Assembly (NCBI RefSeq): GCF_900115565.1
Contig: NZ_FOWW01000003.1
Span: 434,001-498,000, forward strand
Reading direction: 5' to 3'
Source of the DNA: Amycolatopsis arida
Lineage (GTDB): Bacteria > Actinomycetota > Actinomycetes > Mycobacteriales > Pseudonocardiaceae
Length of the DNA stretch: 64,000 nucleotides
The notes below the pieces were generated by a model. That model searched no databases, was not told where the DNA came from, and saw nothing but the letters and a program-made list of their open reading frames with translations. The translations under genes and the position numbers were made by a program. Positions within the stretch are counted from its first letter, which is position 1, and each line of letters begins with the position of its first letter. Shown here piece by piece: positions 1-8,113 of this stretch.

Positions 1-644
1 AGCCACTGATGGCGAACGTCCTGGCCGACCTGGTGGTCGAGGCCGAGGCCGCCACCACGGTGGCCCTGCGACTGGCCGGCGCGAGCGACCGGGCCGACGC
101 CGGTGACCGGTCGGAGGAGCCGTTCCGCCGGCTCGGGCTCGCGGTGACCAAGTACTGGGTGTGCAAGCGCGGCCCGGCGCACGCCGCCGAGGCGTTGGAG
201 TGCCTCGGCGGCAACGGCTACGTCGAGGAGTCCGGCATGCCACGGCTGTACCGGGAGGCGCCGCTCGCGTCGATCTGGGAGGGGTCGGGCAACGTGGCCG
301 CGCTGGACGCCTTGCGCGCGATGGCGAAGCAGCCGGAGTCGGTCGAGGCGTTCTTCTCCGAGGTCGACCGAGTCGCCGGCGCCGACGCGCGGCTGGACGA
401 CGCGGTCGCCCGGCTGCGCAAGGAGCTGACCGACCTCGCCGACATCCAGTACCGGGCCCGTCGGGTGGTGGAGCAGTTCGCGCTGGTGCTGCAGGGGTCG
501 CTGCTGGTGCGGCACGGCGAACCGGCCGTCGCCGACGCCTTCTGCGCCACCCGGCTCGGCGGGGACACCGGTCTGGTGTTCGGCACCCTGCCCGCCGGCA
601 TGGACACGGCGGCGATCGTCGACAGGGCTCGGGTGGACCGGTGA
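1..644 (+). CDS. Acyl-CoA dehydrogenase, C-terminal part (AidB-like), cut by window edge
   Basis: The reading frame is open from base 3 and ends at TGA 642-644, so only the C-terminal ~214 residues are present. The segment contains the flavin/substrate-domain signature ECLGGNGYVEE followed by a Trp-Glu-Gly-Ser-Gly-Asn motif typical of AidB/isovaleryl-CoA-dehydrogenase-like proteins. By family these are FAD-dependent acyl-CoA dehydrogenases acting in cytosolic acyl-CoA oxidation; the AidB branch is also linked to alkylation stress, so the substrate is unknown. The stop overlaps the next gene's GTG by 3 bases (GTGA), which points to translational coupling with two crotonase-family genes and a degradation operon. 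The internal ATG at base 9 is not the true start. Confidence 0.9.
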   Translation, partial: PLMANVLADLVVEAEAATTVALRLAGASDRADAGDRSEEPFRRLGLAVTKYWVCKRGPAHAAEALECLGGNGYVEESGMPRLYREAPLASIWEGSGNVAALDALRAMAKQPESVEAFFSEVDRVAGADARLDDAVARLRKELTDLADIQYRARRVVEQFALVLQGSLLVRHGEPAVADAFCATRLGGDTGLVFGTLPAGMDTAAIVDRARVDR

Positions 645-1477
645 GCGGGCCGATCCGCACGGAGACCGCCGACGGGGTGCGGTCGATCGTCCTGGCCCGA
701 CCGGAGCGGTACAACACGATCACCCCGGAGCTGCGCGACGCGCTGGCCGCGGCGATCGACGAGGCCGACGCCGACCCCGAGGTGCGGGTGATGCTGCTGC
801 GCGCCGACGGGCCGGCGTTCTGCGCGGGCTACGGGCTGGACTGGTCGACCGAGTTCCAGGCCACCGCGGAGTCGGACTGGGACTCGGCGATGGACTACCG
901 GGTGATGTCCAGCTTCGTCGACACCTACCTGAAGCTGTGGTACGCGGCGAAGCCCACCATCGCCGCGGTGCAGGGCTGGTGCGTCGCCGGCGGGACCGAC
1001 ATGGTGCTGTGCGCCGACCTCGTCGTCGCGGCGGAGAACGCGGTGTTCGGCTACCCGCCTTCCCGCGTGTGGGGCACCCCGACCACGGCGATGTGGGTGT
1101 ACCGGATGGGCTTCGAGAAGGCCAAGCGCTACCTGCTCACCGGCGACGAGATCCCGGCGCGCACGGCCGCGGAGATCGGGCTGATCGGCGAGTGCGTGCC
1201 GGACGACCGACTGACCGAGCACGCGTTCGGCCTCGCCAGGCGGATGGCCATGCTGCCCGGCAACCAGCTGGAGATGCTGAAGCTGTTGTGCAACCAGACC
1301 GTGGAGAACATGGGTTTCGCCTCGTCCCGGACGCTCGGCACGTTTCTCGACGGCGTCGCCCGGCACACGAAGGAGGGGCGGGCGTTCGTCGGCAGGGCGA
1401 TGGAGGCCGGGTTCCGGCAGGCCGTGCGCGAGCGCGACGCGCCCTTCGGCGACTACGGCTCGCGGCGGAAGGAGTGA
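641..1477 (+). CDS. Enoyl-CoA hydratase/isomerase family protein
   Basis: Crotonase-fold protein of 278 residues. The start is the GTG overlapping the previous stop. The N-terminal crotonase strand pattern (VRSIVLARPERYNTIT), the CoA-pocket FCAGYGLDW and the oxyanion-hole turn GWCVAGG are visible. At the place where classical hydratases carry the first catalytic Glu (GGGxEL) this protein reads GGTDM, so that acid is missing. Isomerase, hydrolase or another crotonase chemistry is therefore as likely as hydration. It lies between the acyl-CoA dehydrogenase and a second crotonase, consistent with a step in acyl-CoA breakdown. Family assignment is firm; the reaction is not. Confidence 0.9.
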   Translation: MSGPIRTETADGVRSIVLARPERYNTITPELRDALAAAIDEADADPEVRVMLLRADGPAFCAGYGLDWSTEFQATAESDWDSAMDYRVMSSFVDTYLKLWYAAKPTIAAVQGWCVAGGTDMVLCADLVVAAENAVFGYPPSRVWGTPTTAMWVYRMGFEKAKRYLLTGDEIPARTAAEIGLIGECVPDDRLTEHAFGLARRMAMLPGNQLEMLKLLCNQTVENMGFASSRTLGTFLDGVARHTKEGRAFVGRAMEAGFRQAVRERDAPFGDYGSRRKE

Positions 1478-1479
1478 CG

Positions 1480-2241
1480 ATGTCCGTTCGGGTGGAGCGC
1501 GAAGGAGCCGTCACCACGGTGATCCTGTCGCGGCCGGAGCGGCGCAACGCCGTCGACGGCTCGACGGCCGCGGCGCTGGCGGCGGCGTTTCGCGAGTTCG
1601 ACGCCGACGACACGGCCGCCGTGGCGGTGCTCTGGGGCGAGGGCGGCACGTTCTGCGCCGGTGCCGACCTCAAGGCCGTCGGCACCCCGGACGGCAACCG
1701 GCTGGCCGAGGACGGCGACGGGCCGATGGGGCCGAGCCGGCTGCGGCTGGGCAAGCCGGTGATCGCCGCGATTCCCGGGCACGCCGTGGCCGGCGGGCTG
1801 GAGCTGGCGATCTGGTGCGACCTGCGGGTGGCCGAGGACGACGCCGTGCTCGGCGTGTTCTGCCGCCGGTGGGGGGTGCCGCTCATCGACGGCGGCACGG
1901 TGCGGCTGCCCCGGCTGATCGGCACCGGCCGCGCACTGGACCTGATCCTCACCGGGCGGCCGGTGTCCGCCGCCGAGGCGCTGGAGATGGGGCTGGTCAA
2001 CCGCGTGGTGCCGAAGGGCGGGGCGCGGCAGGCGGCCGAGGAGCTGGCCGCCGAGCTGGCTCGCTTCCCGCAGACCTGCCTGCGCCGGGACCGGTTGTCG
2101 GTGCTGGAGCAGGACGGGCTGGACGAGCGGACGGCGCTGGGGAACGAGTTCCGGCACGGGCTGGTGTCGCTGTCGGCCGACAGCCTCGCCGGCGCGCAGC
2201 GCTTCGCCGCCGGCGCCGGCAGGCACGGCGAGTTCGACTGA
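1480..2241 (+). CDS. Crotonase/enoyl-CoA hydratase family protein
   Basis: 253-residue crotonase starting at ATG 1480, two bases after the upstream stop and preceded by GGAAGGA as ribosome-binding site. It keeps the signature FCAGADL and GHAVAGGLELA, including the Glu of the GGxEL motif lacking in its neighbour. The second acid region reads WGVPLIDGG. These enzymes hydrate 2-enoyl-CoA thioesters in the cytosol. It is third in the acyl-CoA dehydrogenase-crotonase-crotonase operon, and together the genes could carry out oxidation and hydration of one acyl-CoA. The substrate cannot be read from sequence. Confidence 0.91.
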   Translation: MSVRVEREGAVTTVILSRPERRNAVDGSTAAALAAAFREFDADDTAAVAVLWGEGGTFCAGADLKAVGTPDGNRLAEDGDGPMGPSRLRLGKPVIAAIPGHAVAGGLELAIWCDLRVAEDDAVLGVFCRRWGVPLIDGGTVRLPRLIGTGRALDLILTGRPVSAAEALEMGLVNRVVPKGGARQAAEELAAELARFPQTCLRRDRLSVLEQDGLDERTALGNEFRHGLVSLSADSLAGAQRFAAGAGRHGEFD

Positions 2242-2321
2242 GCCGGCCCTGCTTCACCCGGCGCGCGACACGCCCCGTGGAAGCCCAACCGGAGGTGAAA
2301 AGCCGCGCCATAATATGCCGC

Positions 2322-2933
2322 ATGGTGAGCTACCGGCAGGCCGTCGAGGCCCTTCAACCCGTCATTCCCCAGCTGTTCGACGCTGTGTCGGAGGGCTTGG
2401 AACACGCCGTCCGGTACCACGCTGACGAGGAGTACCAGCGCCAGGACGACGCCCACTTCTTCCCGACCGTGGCACGCCGGAAGGTGCTCGACCGGCTGTA
2501 CCGAGCTGGCCTGATCGCGCGGCATCCGAAGGGAGACCGCCCACTGCTGTCCATGTCCGGACTGCTGGTGCCGTACGAGAACGTGGTGATCTGGGTGCGC
2601 AAGATGCGCAAGGTCAGGTCGGATCCTGTCGAGCACGAGATCCCGCTCCCGCAATCGCGGCGGCAGCGGCAGTTCTGGCGGCAGGAACCCGTGCTCGATC
2701 TGCCCGGGTTGCCCACGGACAACCTGCTGTTGCTGTGGTCGGAGGACCATGGTGTGCTGGACCCCGCCATGACCCTGGTGCGCCCCCTCGGCGGCGACCA
2801 CCGGCGGGATAACCTCCGGTACGAGTGGGCCGGCCCGCTGCGCCGGGAGATGGCCACGTTCAGCGCCGCCGACCTGGACGAGCTCCGGCCGGCGCCACGA
2901 CAGTCGACGCTCTGGGAAGAAGACACGGGATGA
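2322..2933 (+). CDS. Hypothetical protein coupled to XRE-ImmA/IrrE regulator
   Basis: 203-residue soluble protein with no signal peptide or membrane segment. I do not recognise the family. The N-terminal half is acidic and helical. A central segment reads like a winged-helix wing (KVLDRLYRAGLIARHPKGDRPLL) and is followed by a strand-rich region with many Arg residues and a WSEDHGVLDPAMTL stretch. The stop overlaps the ATG of the metallopeptidase regulator (ATGA), so the two are translated together. Genes coupled to HTH-Zn-peptidase regulators are often stress, mobile-element or toxin-antitoxin partners. That role is only inferred here. The start ATG 2322 follows an AT-rich TAATATG run with no strong Shine-Dalgarno. 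Confidence 0.75.
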   Translation: MVSYRQAVEALQPVIPQLFDAVSEGLEHAVRYHADEEYQRQDDAHFFPTVARRKVLDRLYRAGLIARHPKGDRPLLSMSGLLVPYENVVIWVRKMRKVRSDPVEHEIPLPQSRRQRQFWRQEPVLDLPGLPTDNLLLLWSEDHGVLDPAMTLVRPLGGDHRRDNLRYEWAGPLRREMATFSAADLDELRPAPRQSTLWEEDTG

Positions 2934-4069
2934 TCTACGGGCAACGGGTTCGGCGGCTCCGTCTCATGCACGGGATGACGCAGGCCGAACTCGCCCACCG
3001 GGTGCTGACGACCCAGGACCGCGTCTCCCGGATCGAGAAGGACGAGGCGCGCTGCGACGCCGAGCTCGAGCAGATGCTCGCCGTCGAGCTCGGCGTCACC
3101 AGCGACTGCCTGCGACGCGCCCCGGCGGCGCCGCTCCAGGCCCTGTCGCCACAGTTCCGGGCCCGGAGCCGGGTGTCCCAGCGGGACCGTTCCGTGGCGC
3201 TCGAATGGGCCAACCTGGTCAACGAGGAGTACCAGCGGCTCACCGAGACCGCCGCCGCCCTCCCCACCCGACTGAGCAGGGAGGACGGCGAGGGCCCGGC
3301 CGACGCGGCCCGCCGGGTCCGCCACCTGCTGGGCTTCAACCAGCGGGAACCCCTGCCGTACCTCGTCCTCGCCGTGGAACGTCTCGGCGTCCGCGTGCTG
3401 GGACTGCCGATCACGCTGTCCACGATGGACGGTTTCAGCGCCTGGCACGGGGACACCCCGATCATCGGGCTGATGACGGGTGTCCCCGCCGACCGGGTGC
3501 GGTTCACCGTCGCCCACGAACTCGGGCACCTCGTGCTGCACCGTCCGGGGCAGGCCGGCAGGGAGATCGAAGCCGAGGCCGACGCGTTCGCGGCCGAGCT
3601 CCTCACCCCGAGGGACAGCATCGTCACCGCCCTGCCGAGCAACCCGACGCTCAACAGCCTGACCATGGTGAAGACCCGGTGGGGCGTCTCGGTCAAGGCA
3701 CTGGTCCGCCGAGCCCGGGAGCTCGGCGTGATCGACGCCGACCGGTCGCTCAGCCTGTACAAGCAGCTCAGCAAGCGTGGCTGGAACCGGCAGGAACCGG
3801 GATTCGTGCCGGAGGAGAAGCCCCGCGGCTTCCGCAAACTCGCCGAGATCGCCTACGGCGCGGGGCCGAACACCGAGCGGCTCGCCCAGGACGCGGGCTG
3901 GTCGGAGGAGCTCGCGCTCACCGTCCTCCGGCAGTACGCGAGGAGTGACGAGTTGCCGCGCAAGGTCGCCCGGAGCGGGTCCGCCGAGACGCGAGCCGAC
4001 AACGTGGTGCGCTTCCCGGCGCACCGGCGCGCGACGTCCCGGGCGTCGACCGAACAGCCGGCACCCTAG
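2930..4069 (+). CDS. XRE-family HTH / ImmA-IrrE-type metallo-endopeptidase
   Basis: 379 residues. The N-terminal HTH_XRE domain (about residues 1-65; MTQAELAHRVLTTQDRVSRIE) is followed by a linker and a peptidase_M78-like domain carrying the zinc motif FTVAHELGHLVLH, with a downstream acidic ligand region (EIEAEADAFAAELL). ImmA and IrrE relatives cleave a repressor to induce mobile-element or DNA-damage genes. Single-chain HTH-peptidase versions usually act as regulators. The C-terminal ~100 residues are an extension. The gene overlaps the upstream unknown gene by ATGA. Its stop TAG and the stop of the convergent CAP-domain gene share the palindrome CTAG, leaving no intergenic space. Confidence 0.9.
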   Translation: MIYGQRVRRLRLMHGMTQAELAHRVLTTQDRVSRIEKDEARCDAELEQMLAVELGVTSDCLRRAPAAPLQALSPQFRARSRVSQRDRSVALEWANLVNEEYQRLTETAAALPTRLSREDGEGPADAARRVRHLLGFNQREPLPYLVLAVERLGVRVLGLPITLSTMDGFSAWHGDTPIIGLMTGVPADRVRFTVAHELGHLVLHRPGQAGREIEAEADAFAAELLTPRDSIVTALPSNPTLNSLTMVKTRWGVSVKALVRRARELGVIDADRSLSLYKQLSKRGWNRQEPGFVPEEKPRGFRKLAEIAYGAGPNTERLAQDAGWSEELALTVLRQYARSDELPRKVARSGSAETRADNVVRFPAHRRATSRASTEQPAP

Positions 4070-4872
4070 TAGCCGAAGTTCTGGGTCCAGTACCAGCCGG
4101 CGGTGGTGACGCCGACGCCGATGGCCCGGAACGAGCAGTTGAGGATGTTCCGCCGGTGGCCGTCGGAGCTCATCCACATCCGCATGACCTGCTCGGCGCT
4201 CCGCGCGCCCCTGGCGATGTTCTCCCCACCCGGTCGCGGGTAGCCGGCCGCGCGGACGCGCTCGGCGAACGTGACGCCCTCGGGTGTGGTGTGCGAGAAG
4301 TAGCCGCGGGCGGACATGTCGTCACTGTGGCCCTGCGCGGCCTTCGTCAGCCGGGCGTCGACGCGCAGCGAACCGCAACCGGCCGAGGACCTGGCCTGGT
4401 TCACCAGCTCCACCACTCGGTCGGCGTGGGAACCGGAACGCGCCGGCGGGTCGCTGCTGGGGGGCGGTGCCGGCGCGCGACGCGGCTCGCTGGTCGTGTC
4501 GCCGCGCGGCGCGGCACCAGCCGGGGTGCCGGTCGAGGTGCCGGACGGCGCCGACTCGCCGGACGTCTCCTCGGCCTCCGTGGTGGTGGTCTCGGCCGGG
4601 TCGGCGGTGCCCTCCGGATCGTCGGTGTCCGAGGTCGGCGGGGTGGTCACGGCGCTGCCACCGCCGTCGACACCGGCGCCGGCCGGCTCCTCTCCCGCGC
4701 CGAACGCCCCGCCCCGAGGCAGGGACGCGGCGAGGGTGGGCGCCCCGGCGAGGTCCGGGTGGTCGGAGGGCCAGTCCCGCAGGACGAGCTGGCTGCTGGC
4801 CGCGAGCGCGACGCCGACCAGCACACTCAGCGCCACCAGCAACGGCTTACGATTCCGTCTCGGAGCGGACAC
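4066..4872 (-). CDS. CAP (SCP/PR1-like, YkwD-type) secreted/anchored protein
   Basis: 268 residues from GTG 4872; an in-frame GTG at 4890 is an alternative. The N-terminus has a basic stretch, then a hydrophobic signal-anchor (LLVALSVLVGVALAAS). About 110 residues rich in Thr, Pro and acidic residues follow, typical of a cell-wall-spanning linker. The C-terminal ~120 residues are a CAP domain: VVELVNQARSSAGC, HSDDMSARGYFSHTTPEG, GENIARG and HRRNILNCSFRAIGVG, including the conserved His/Glu set. Bacterial CAP proteins are extracellular and of unclear function. It is monocistronic and its end overlaps the IrrE-like gene by 3 bases. Confidence 0.92.
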   Translation of the reverse strand: MSAPRRNRKPLLVALSVLVGVALAASSQLVLRDWPSDHPDLAGAPTLAASLPRGGAFGAGEEPAGAGVDGGGSAVTTPPTSDTDDPEGTADPAETTTTEAEETSGESAPSGTSTGTPAGAAPRGDTTSEPRRAPAPPPSSDPPARSGSHADRVVELVNQARSSAGCGSLRVDARLTKAAQGHSDDMSARGYFSHTTPEGVTFAERVRAAGYPRPGGENIARGARSAEQVMRMWMSSDGHRRNILNCSFRAIGVGVTTAGWYWTQNFGY

Positions 4873-4947
4873 GGTGCCGTAAATTACCACTAACGGGTGA
4901 GGCTGAGAACCCGTCCTCGGTACTTTCCGTTGATCACCTCGGGGCGA

Positions 4948-5415
4948 TCAACCCTCTTTCGGGGACTCGGTGATCCGCGCCGCCGAGTCATGGGTGTGCC
5001 GGGTGGCCAAGTCGAGGAACTGGACGATCGCCCGCAACTCGTCGTCGGAGAACCGCTTGCACACGTCGGTGAGCCGCGCGATGAGGAACTCCCACGGCGA
5101 CTCGTCCACCGGGCGCGGGGCCAGCTCGACGAGCACCCGGCGCCGGTCGGCGGGGTGCGGGCGGCGCCGGACGAAGCCCTTGCGCTCCAACCGGTCGATC
5201 AGCGCCGTGACGGACGCGGGCGCCAGCCCGGAGTGCTCGACGAGCTCCTTCGGGGTGAGCGGGCCGAGGCGCTCCAGGTAGTCGGCCGTCTTCATCTCCA
5301 CCGGCGACAGCCCGACCCGCTCGGCGATGGCGGTGTGGAACATGACCGTCGCCGTGGACAGCTCGCGGCCGCCGCTCAGGACCTGCTCGATCAGCTTCGC
5401 GCGCTCGCTGGACAC
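4948..5415 (-). CDS. MarR-family transcriptional regulator
   Basis: 155-residue MarR winged-helix protein starting at GTG 5415. The recognition core is visible: LGPLTPKELVEHSGLAPASVTALIDRLERKGFVRR, then the wing HPADRRRVLVELAP. MarR dimers bind short palindromes and often respond to phenolic or oxidant ligands. It lies between a CAP-domain gene and dcd on the same strand, with gaps of about 75-90 bases, so it may be transcribed alone. No target operator could be assigned nearby. Confidence 0.92.
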   Translation of the reverse strand: MSSERAKLIEQVLSGGRELSTATVMFHTAIAERVGLSPVEMKTADYLERLGPLTPKELVEHSGLAPASVTALIDRLERKGFVRRRPHPADRRRVLVELAPRPVDESPWEFLIARLTDVCKRFSDDELRAIVQFLDLATRHTHDSAARITESPKEG

Positions 5416-5507
5416 GCCCCGATCCTATTTCGGCAGCCCAAAAGAACCAAACAGGCGAGACGTTCGCGTGCTCGAAGCTCGCCCCCGCGCGCTCCGCCGT
5501 CGTGGCG

Positions 5508-6095
5508 TTACCGGCGGCGGGTGTCCACGCGGTCGAAGTTGAGGTGGGCGCGGCTCTGCGTGGGTCCGCGCTGGCCCTGGTAACGCGACCCCGCATGGGA
5601 CGAGCCATAGGGGTGCTCGGCCGCGCTGGTGAGCCGGAACAGGCAGAGCTGGCCGATCTTCATGCCCGGCCACAGGGTGATCGGGAGGTTGGCGACGTTG
5701 GACAGCTCCAGGGTGATGTGGCCGGAGAATCCGGGGTCGATGAAGCCCGCGGTGGAGTGGGTGAGCAGGCCGAGCCGGCCGAGCGACGACTTGCCCTCGA
5801 GCCGGCCGGCGAGGTCGTCGGGCAGGGTCACCAGCTCGTAGGTGGAGCCCAGCACGAACTCGCCGGGGTGCAGCACGAACGGGTCCTCGTCGCCCTCCTT
5901 CTCGACCAGCGACGTCAGCTCGTCCTGCTGAAGGGAGGGGTCGATGTGGGTGTACTTGGTGTTGTCGAACACCCGGAAGAAGCGGTCGAGCCTGATGTCG
6001 ATGCTGGACGGTTGCAGCGCCTTGGGGCTGAACGGATCCACCCCGAGACGCCCGGAGTCGAGCTCGTTGCGGAGGTCCCGGTCACTGAGCAGCAC
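5508..6095 (-). CDS. dcd: dCTP deaminase (probably bifunctional, dUMP-forming)
   Basis: 195 residues, a full-length Dcd. The N-terminal [12 protein letters not shown], the segment [10 protein letters not shown], the loop [18 protein letters not shown] and [15 protein letters not shown] are the conserved nucleotide-binding and catalytic blocks. Dcd deaminates dCTP to dUTP for dTMP synthesis. In Mycobacterium the homologue also hydrolyses dUTP to dUMP; the similar length and C-terminal tail suggest the same here, but that is inference. It acts as a cytosolic trimer. It is tandem with the DUF2236 oxygenase gene upstream. Confidence 0.96.
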   Translation of the reverse strand: MLLSDRDLRNELDSGRLGVDPFSPKALQPSSIDIRLDRFFRVFDNTKYTHIDPSLQQDELTSLVEKEGDEDPFVLHPGEFVLGSTYELVTLPDDLAGRLEGKSSLGRLGLLTHSTAGFIDPGFSGHITLELSNVANLPITLWPGMKIGQLCLFRLTSAAEHPYGSSHAGSRYQGQRGPTQSRAHLNFDRVDTRRR

Positions 6096-6117
6096 CCGGA
6101 CACCCTAACCACGCGGG

Positions 6118-7347
6118 TCAGGCGGCGGTCGAGGGCGTGCCGCGCATGTGCCGCGCGTAGGTGGTGTCGGGGTGGAAGATCCGGCCGAGGTGGGCGACGT
6201 AGTGGTGGCGGCCGGCGCGGCCGAGGCGCTCCTGCAGCGCGGTGGCGCCGGGCACGCGGCGGCGCACGGTCTCGGCGGCGAAGTTGGCCGCGGCGGCGGT
6301 GAGCACCGCGGCCTGGGCCACGCGGTCGTTGGGAAGGCCCAGGTAGTCCGCGTTGGCCTTGCCGAGCACCAGGCGGCTGATCGAGGAGTGGACGCGGACC
6401 GAGACGTGCGACAGCACCTTGCCGAGCGCGCCGCGGCCCTCGCCGACCGCGGCGTGGGAGCGCAGCAGCGCGGCGGCGAGGCGGCGGGAGTCGGCGTCCG
6501 GGATGAACTCGGTGGCGGCGAGCAGCCAGAGCAGGCGCCACGCGTCGACCTCGGTGGCCGGCAGCAGCTCGTCGGCGACGCCGAGGAGCCAGCCGACGTA
6601 GCGCCAGAGGTGCAGGATGTCGGCGCGCTCGCGAGCGGTGTAGCGGATGCCGAGCAGCTGGGTGCCGAGGACGTAGACCAGGGAGAAGAGGAGCAGGGTG
6701 CCGGCGGTCTGGACCTGGTTGACCGGGCGGTCCCATGCGGCGTAGTCCCAGTCGTCGCGGCGGTTCATCGCGGCGCGGACGTGGGCGTGGACGACGCGGA
6801 CGCGCAGGGCGGAGGCGTAGCCGAGGGCGCCGGGGCGGAGCGCGCCGGGGGTGGTGACGTGGATCCACCAGGTGGCGGTCTCGACGAGGCGTCGGGTGGC
6901 GTCGTACTCGATGGCGCCCGTGCCGACGAGCGACTTCGTCGCGCGGGAGGCGAGGTAGCCGCCCATGAGGGACATGTCGCCGAGCGGGAAGAGGCCGAGC
7001 AGGCCGGCGCGGGTGATGGCGCGGGCGCCGCGGTCGAGGCGGACCGGGTCGACCCAGTACGGGGTGGCCTCGACGGCGCGGCAGAAGGCGGCCAGCCGCG
7101 GTGGCGGGTCGTCGACGGCGTCGATGCCCTCGGTGAGGGCCTGTTCGAAGAGCGCGCGGTCGACCCTCGCGGCGACGAGGTCGTCGGCGAGCGGGTCCTG
7201 GACCTCGGCGAACTCGCGGAGGCGGCGGAGTTGGCGCTCGTCGACGTGGACGCGACGGGGGACGTCGTCGGGGATCAGGAACCGGGCGGCCAGCCGGAGC
7301 CCGCCGTGTCGGAAGAGCTCCGGATCCGCCAAGGGCTGGTTCGACAT
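6118..7347 (-). CDS. Oxygenase MpaB family protein (DUF2236)
   Basis: 409 residues from ATG 7347 (MSNQPLADPELF). This is a mostly helical DUF2236 domain. Recognisable blocks are DMSLMGGYLASRATKSLVGTG, the WWIHVTTPGALRPG segment and ERADILHLWRYVGWLLGV, all typical of the MpaB/Lcp-related haem oxygenase superfamily. Family members cleave alkyl chains or polyisoprene or are uncharacterised, so the substrate is unknown. A 16-bp palindrome lies 30 bases upstream of the start. No TetR gene is adjacent to explain it. dcd follows downstream on the same strand. Confidence 0.88.
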   Translation of the reverse strand: MSNQPLADPELFRHGGLRLAARFLIPDDVPRRVHVDERQLRRLREFAEVQDPLADDLVAARVDRALFEQALTEGIDAVDDPPPRLAAFCRAVEATPYWVDPVRLDRGARAITRAGLLGLFPLGDMSLMGGYLASRATKSLVGTGAIEYDATRRLVETATWWIHVTTPGALRPGALGYASALRVRVVHAHVRAAMNRRDDWDYAAWDRPVNQVQTAGTLLLFSLVYVLGTQLLGIRYTARERADILHLWRYVGWLLGVADELLPATEVDAWRLLWLLAATEFIPDADSRRLAAALLRSHAAVGEGRGALGKVLSHVSVRVHSSISRLVLGKANADYLGLPNDRVAQAAVLTAAAANFAAETVRRRVPGATALQERLGRAGRHHYVAHLGRIFHPDTTYARHMRGTPSTAA

Positions 7348-7376
7348 GCCGCTCACCTCGGCCTCACAGGGGAGTC

Positions 7377-7392
7377 GACAACAAGTGTTGTC
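7377..7392. promoter_or_regulatory. Palindromic operator upstream of the DUF2236 gene
   Basis: GACAACA-AG-TGTTGTC is a perfect 7-bp inverted repeat with a 2-bp spacer, 30 bases before the start codon of the oxygenase gene. Its size and symmetry fit a TetR- or MarR-type operator overlapping the promoter. The cognate regulator is not evident in the window. Confidence 0.55.
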
Positions 7393-7461
7393 ACTTGGGA
7401 GGGGTGGCGTCAAGGGTGCCGCGCGGCCGCGCCGAGCGGTCTAGTATGCTGGCGTCGCGCT

Positions 7462-7532
7462 GCGGATGTAGTTCAATGGTAGAACATCAGCTTCCCAAGC
7501 TGAGAACGCGGGTTCGATTCCCGTCATCCGCT
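7462..7532 (+). tRNA. tRNA-Gly (anticodon CCC)
   Basis: A cloverleaf can be folded by eye. The acceptor GCGGATG pairs with CATCCGC; the D-arm is GTTCAATGGTAGAAC; the anticodon stem TCAGC/GCTGA encloses the loop TTCCCAA (anticodon CCC). The T-arm GCGGGTTCGATTCCCGT contains the GTTCGATTC signature. Length is 71 nt with discriminator T; the 3' CCA is not encoded. A strong hairpin follows 10 bases downstream. Confidence 0.97.
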
Positions 7533-7541
7533 CTTCAGACG

Positions 7542-7582
7542 AAGGCCCAGGTCAGCAGATGTCTACTGTGGACCTGGGCCTT
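7542..7582 (+). terminator. Hairpin terminator after tRNA-Gly
   Basis: AAGGCCCAGGTC and GACCTGGGCCTT form 12-bp perfect arms around a 17-nt loop, and the pairing can extend inward with one mismatch (CAGCAGA/TCTACTG). The position just after the tRNA fits transcription termination; there is no long T run. Confidence 0.8.
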
Positions 7583-7784
7583 GGTGCTTCTCAGGCCACC
7601 GCGGCGGCGCGGTGTCCTGGCGGGGCCGGCGGCAGCGGTGCGCGGGGTGGGGTCTCGGGCGGGACAGGCCCCCGCAGGCGCGGAGGTCCAGGGATCATCG
7701 CCCGATTCGAGAGTGCGCCTCGTTCCGGAAGGCTGCACCTCAGCCACCCGGGCTGAGGCACGTCCATGGGACAAGGGCCGTCAT

Positions 7785-7906
7785 CCATTCCCCCTCCCCA
7801 CCCGATCCGAAGCCGCTGTGCGGTCGGCGGTGCCGTGTCAAGGCACGCTTTCCCGCCTTGACACGGTGCCGACGACCGTCAACACAATCAGGTTTCGGGG
7901 TGGGGA
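7785..7906 (+). repeat. Dispersed element I, copy A (24-bp hairpin repeat)
   Basis: This ~120-bp sequence recurs almost unchanged, inverted, at 40646-40765, and in diverged form at 54121-54205. Its core is a long hairpin: left arm 7821-7844, loop ACGCTTTCCC, right arm 7855-7878, with only one mismatch and two G.T pairs in 24 positions. The flanks carry imperfect inverted CACCCCGA..GAAGCC blocks. It lies in a 612-base gene-free gap (7583-8194) between the tRNA and a convergent small gene. No credible CDS is seen in this gap. Confidence 0.8.
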
Positions 7907-8030
7907 CCACACTCCCCGACGACACGACAACCCCGGCACGGGATGCACCCGCAGCGGGTACGCGAGGAGGACCCTCCCGGCGCAGCACACGACGCTGTGC
8001 ACCCGTCGGTTGTTCCCATCCCCCGAAAGG

Positions 8031-8113
8031 GATCCACGGATTTCGCGGGCACCGTCGCAACCTCCCGGGCGCCGATACGCTGGAGCGGCCGCCGACCCCC
8101 GGGGTGGGCGGGG
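8031..8113 (+). repeat. Dispersed element II, copy 1
   Basis: The pattern is TCCACRG-ATTTC, then GATAnnCTGGA beginning 41 bases after the TCCAC, then a GC-rich end finishing GGGGTGGGCGGGG. The same layout with the same spacing occurs at 23058-23142, 34017-34102 and inverted at 63805-63893. Here the middle motif reads GATACGCTGGA (8074-8084). Function unknown; no gene follows in the same orientation. Confidence 0.65.

Noticed and set aside
161-640. Upstream in-frame extension of the first crotonase gene
   Set aside because: The frame is open only because it shadows the acyl-CoA dehydrogenase; crotonase similarity begins at GTG 641.
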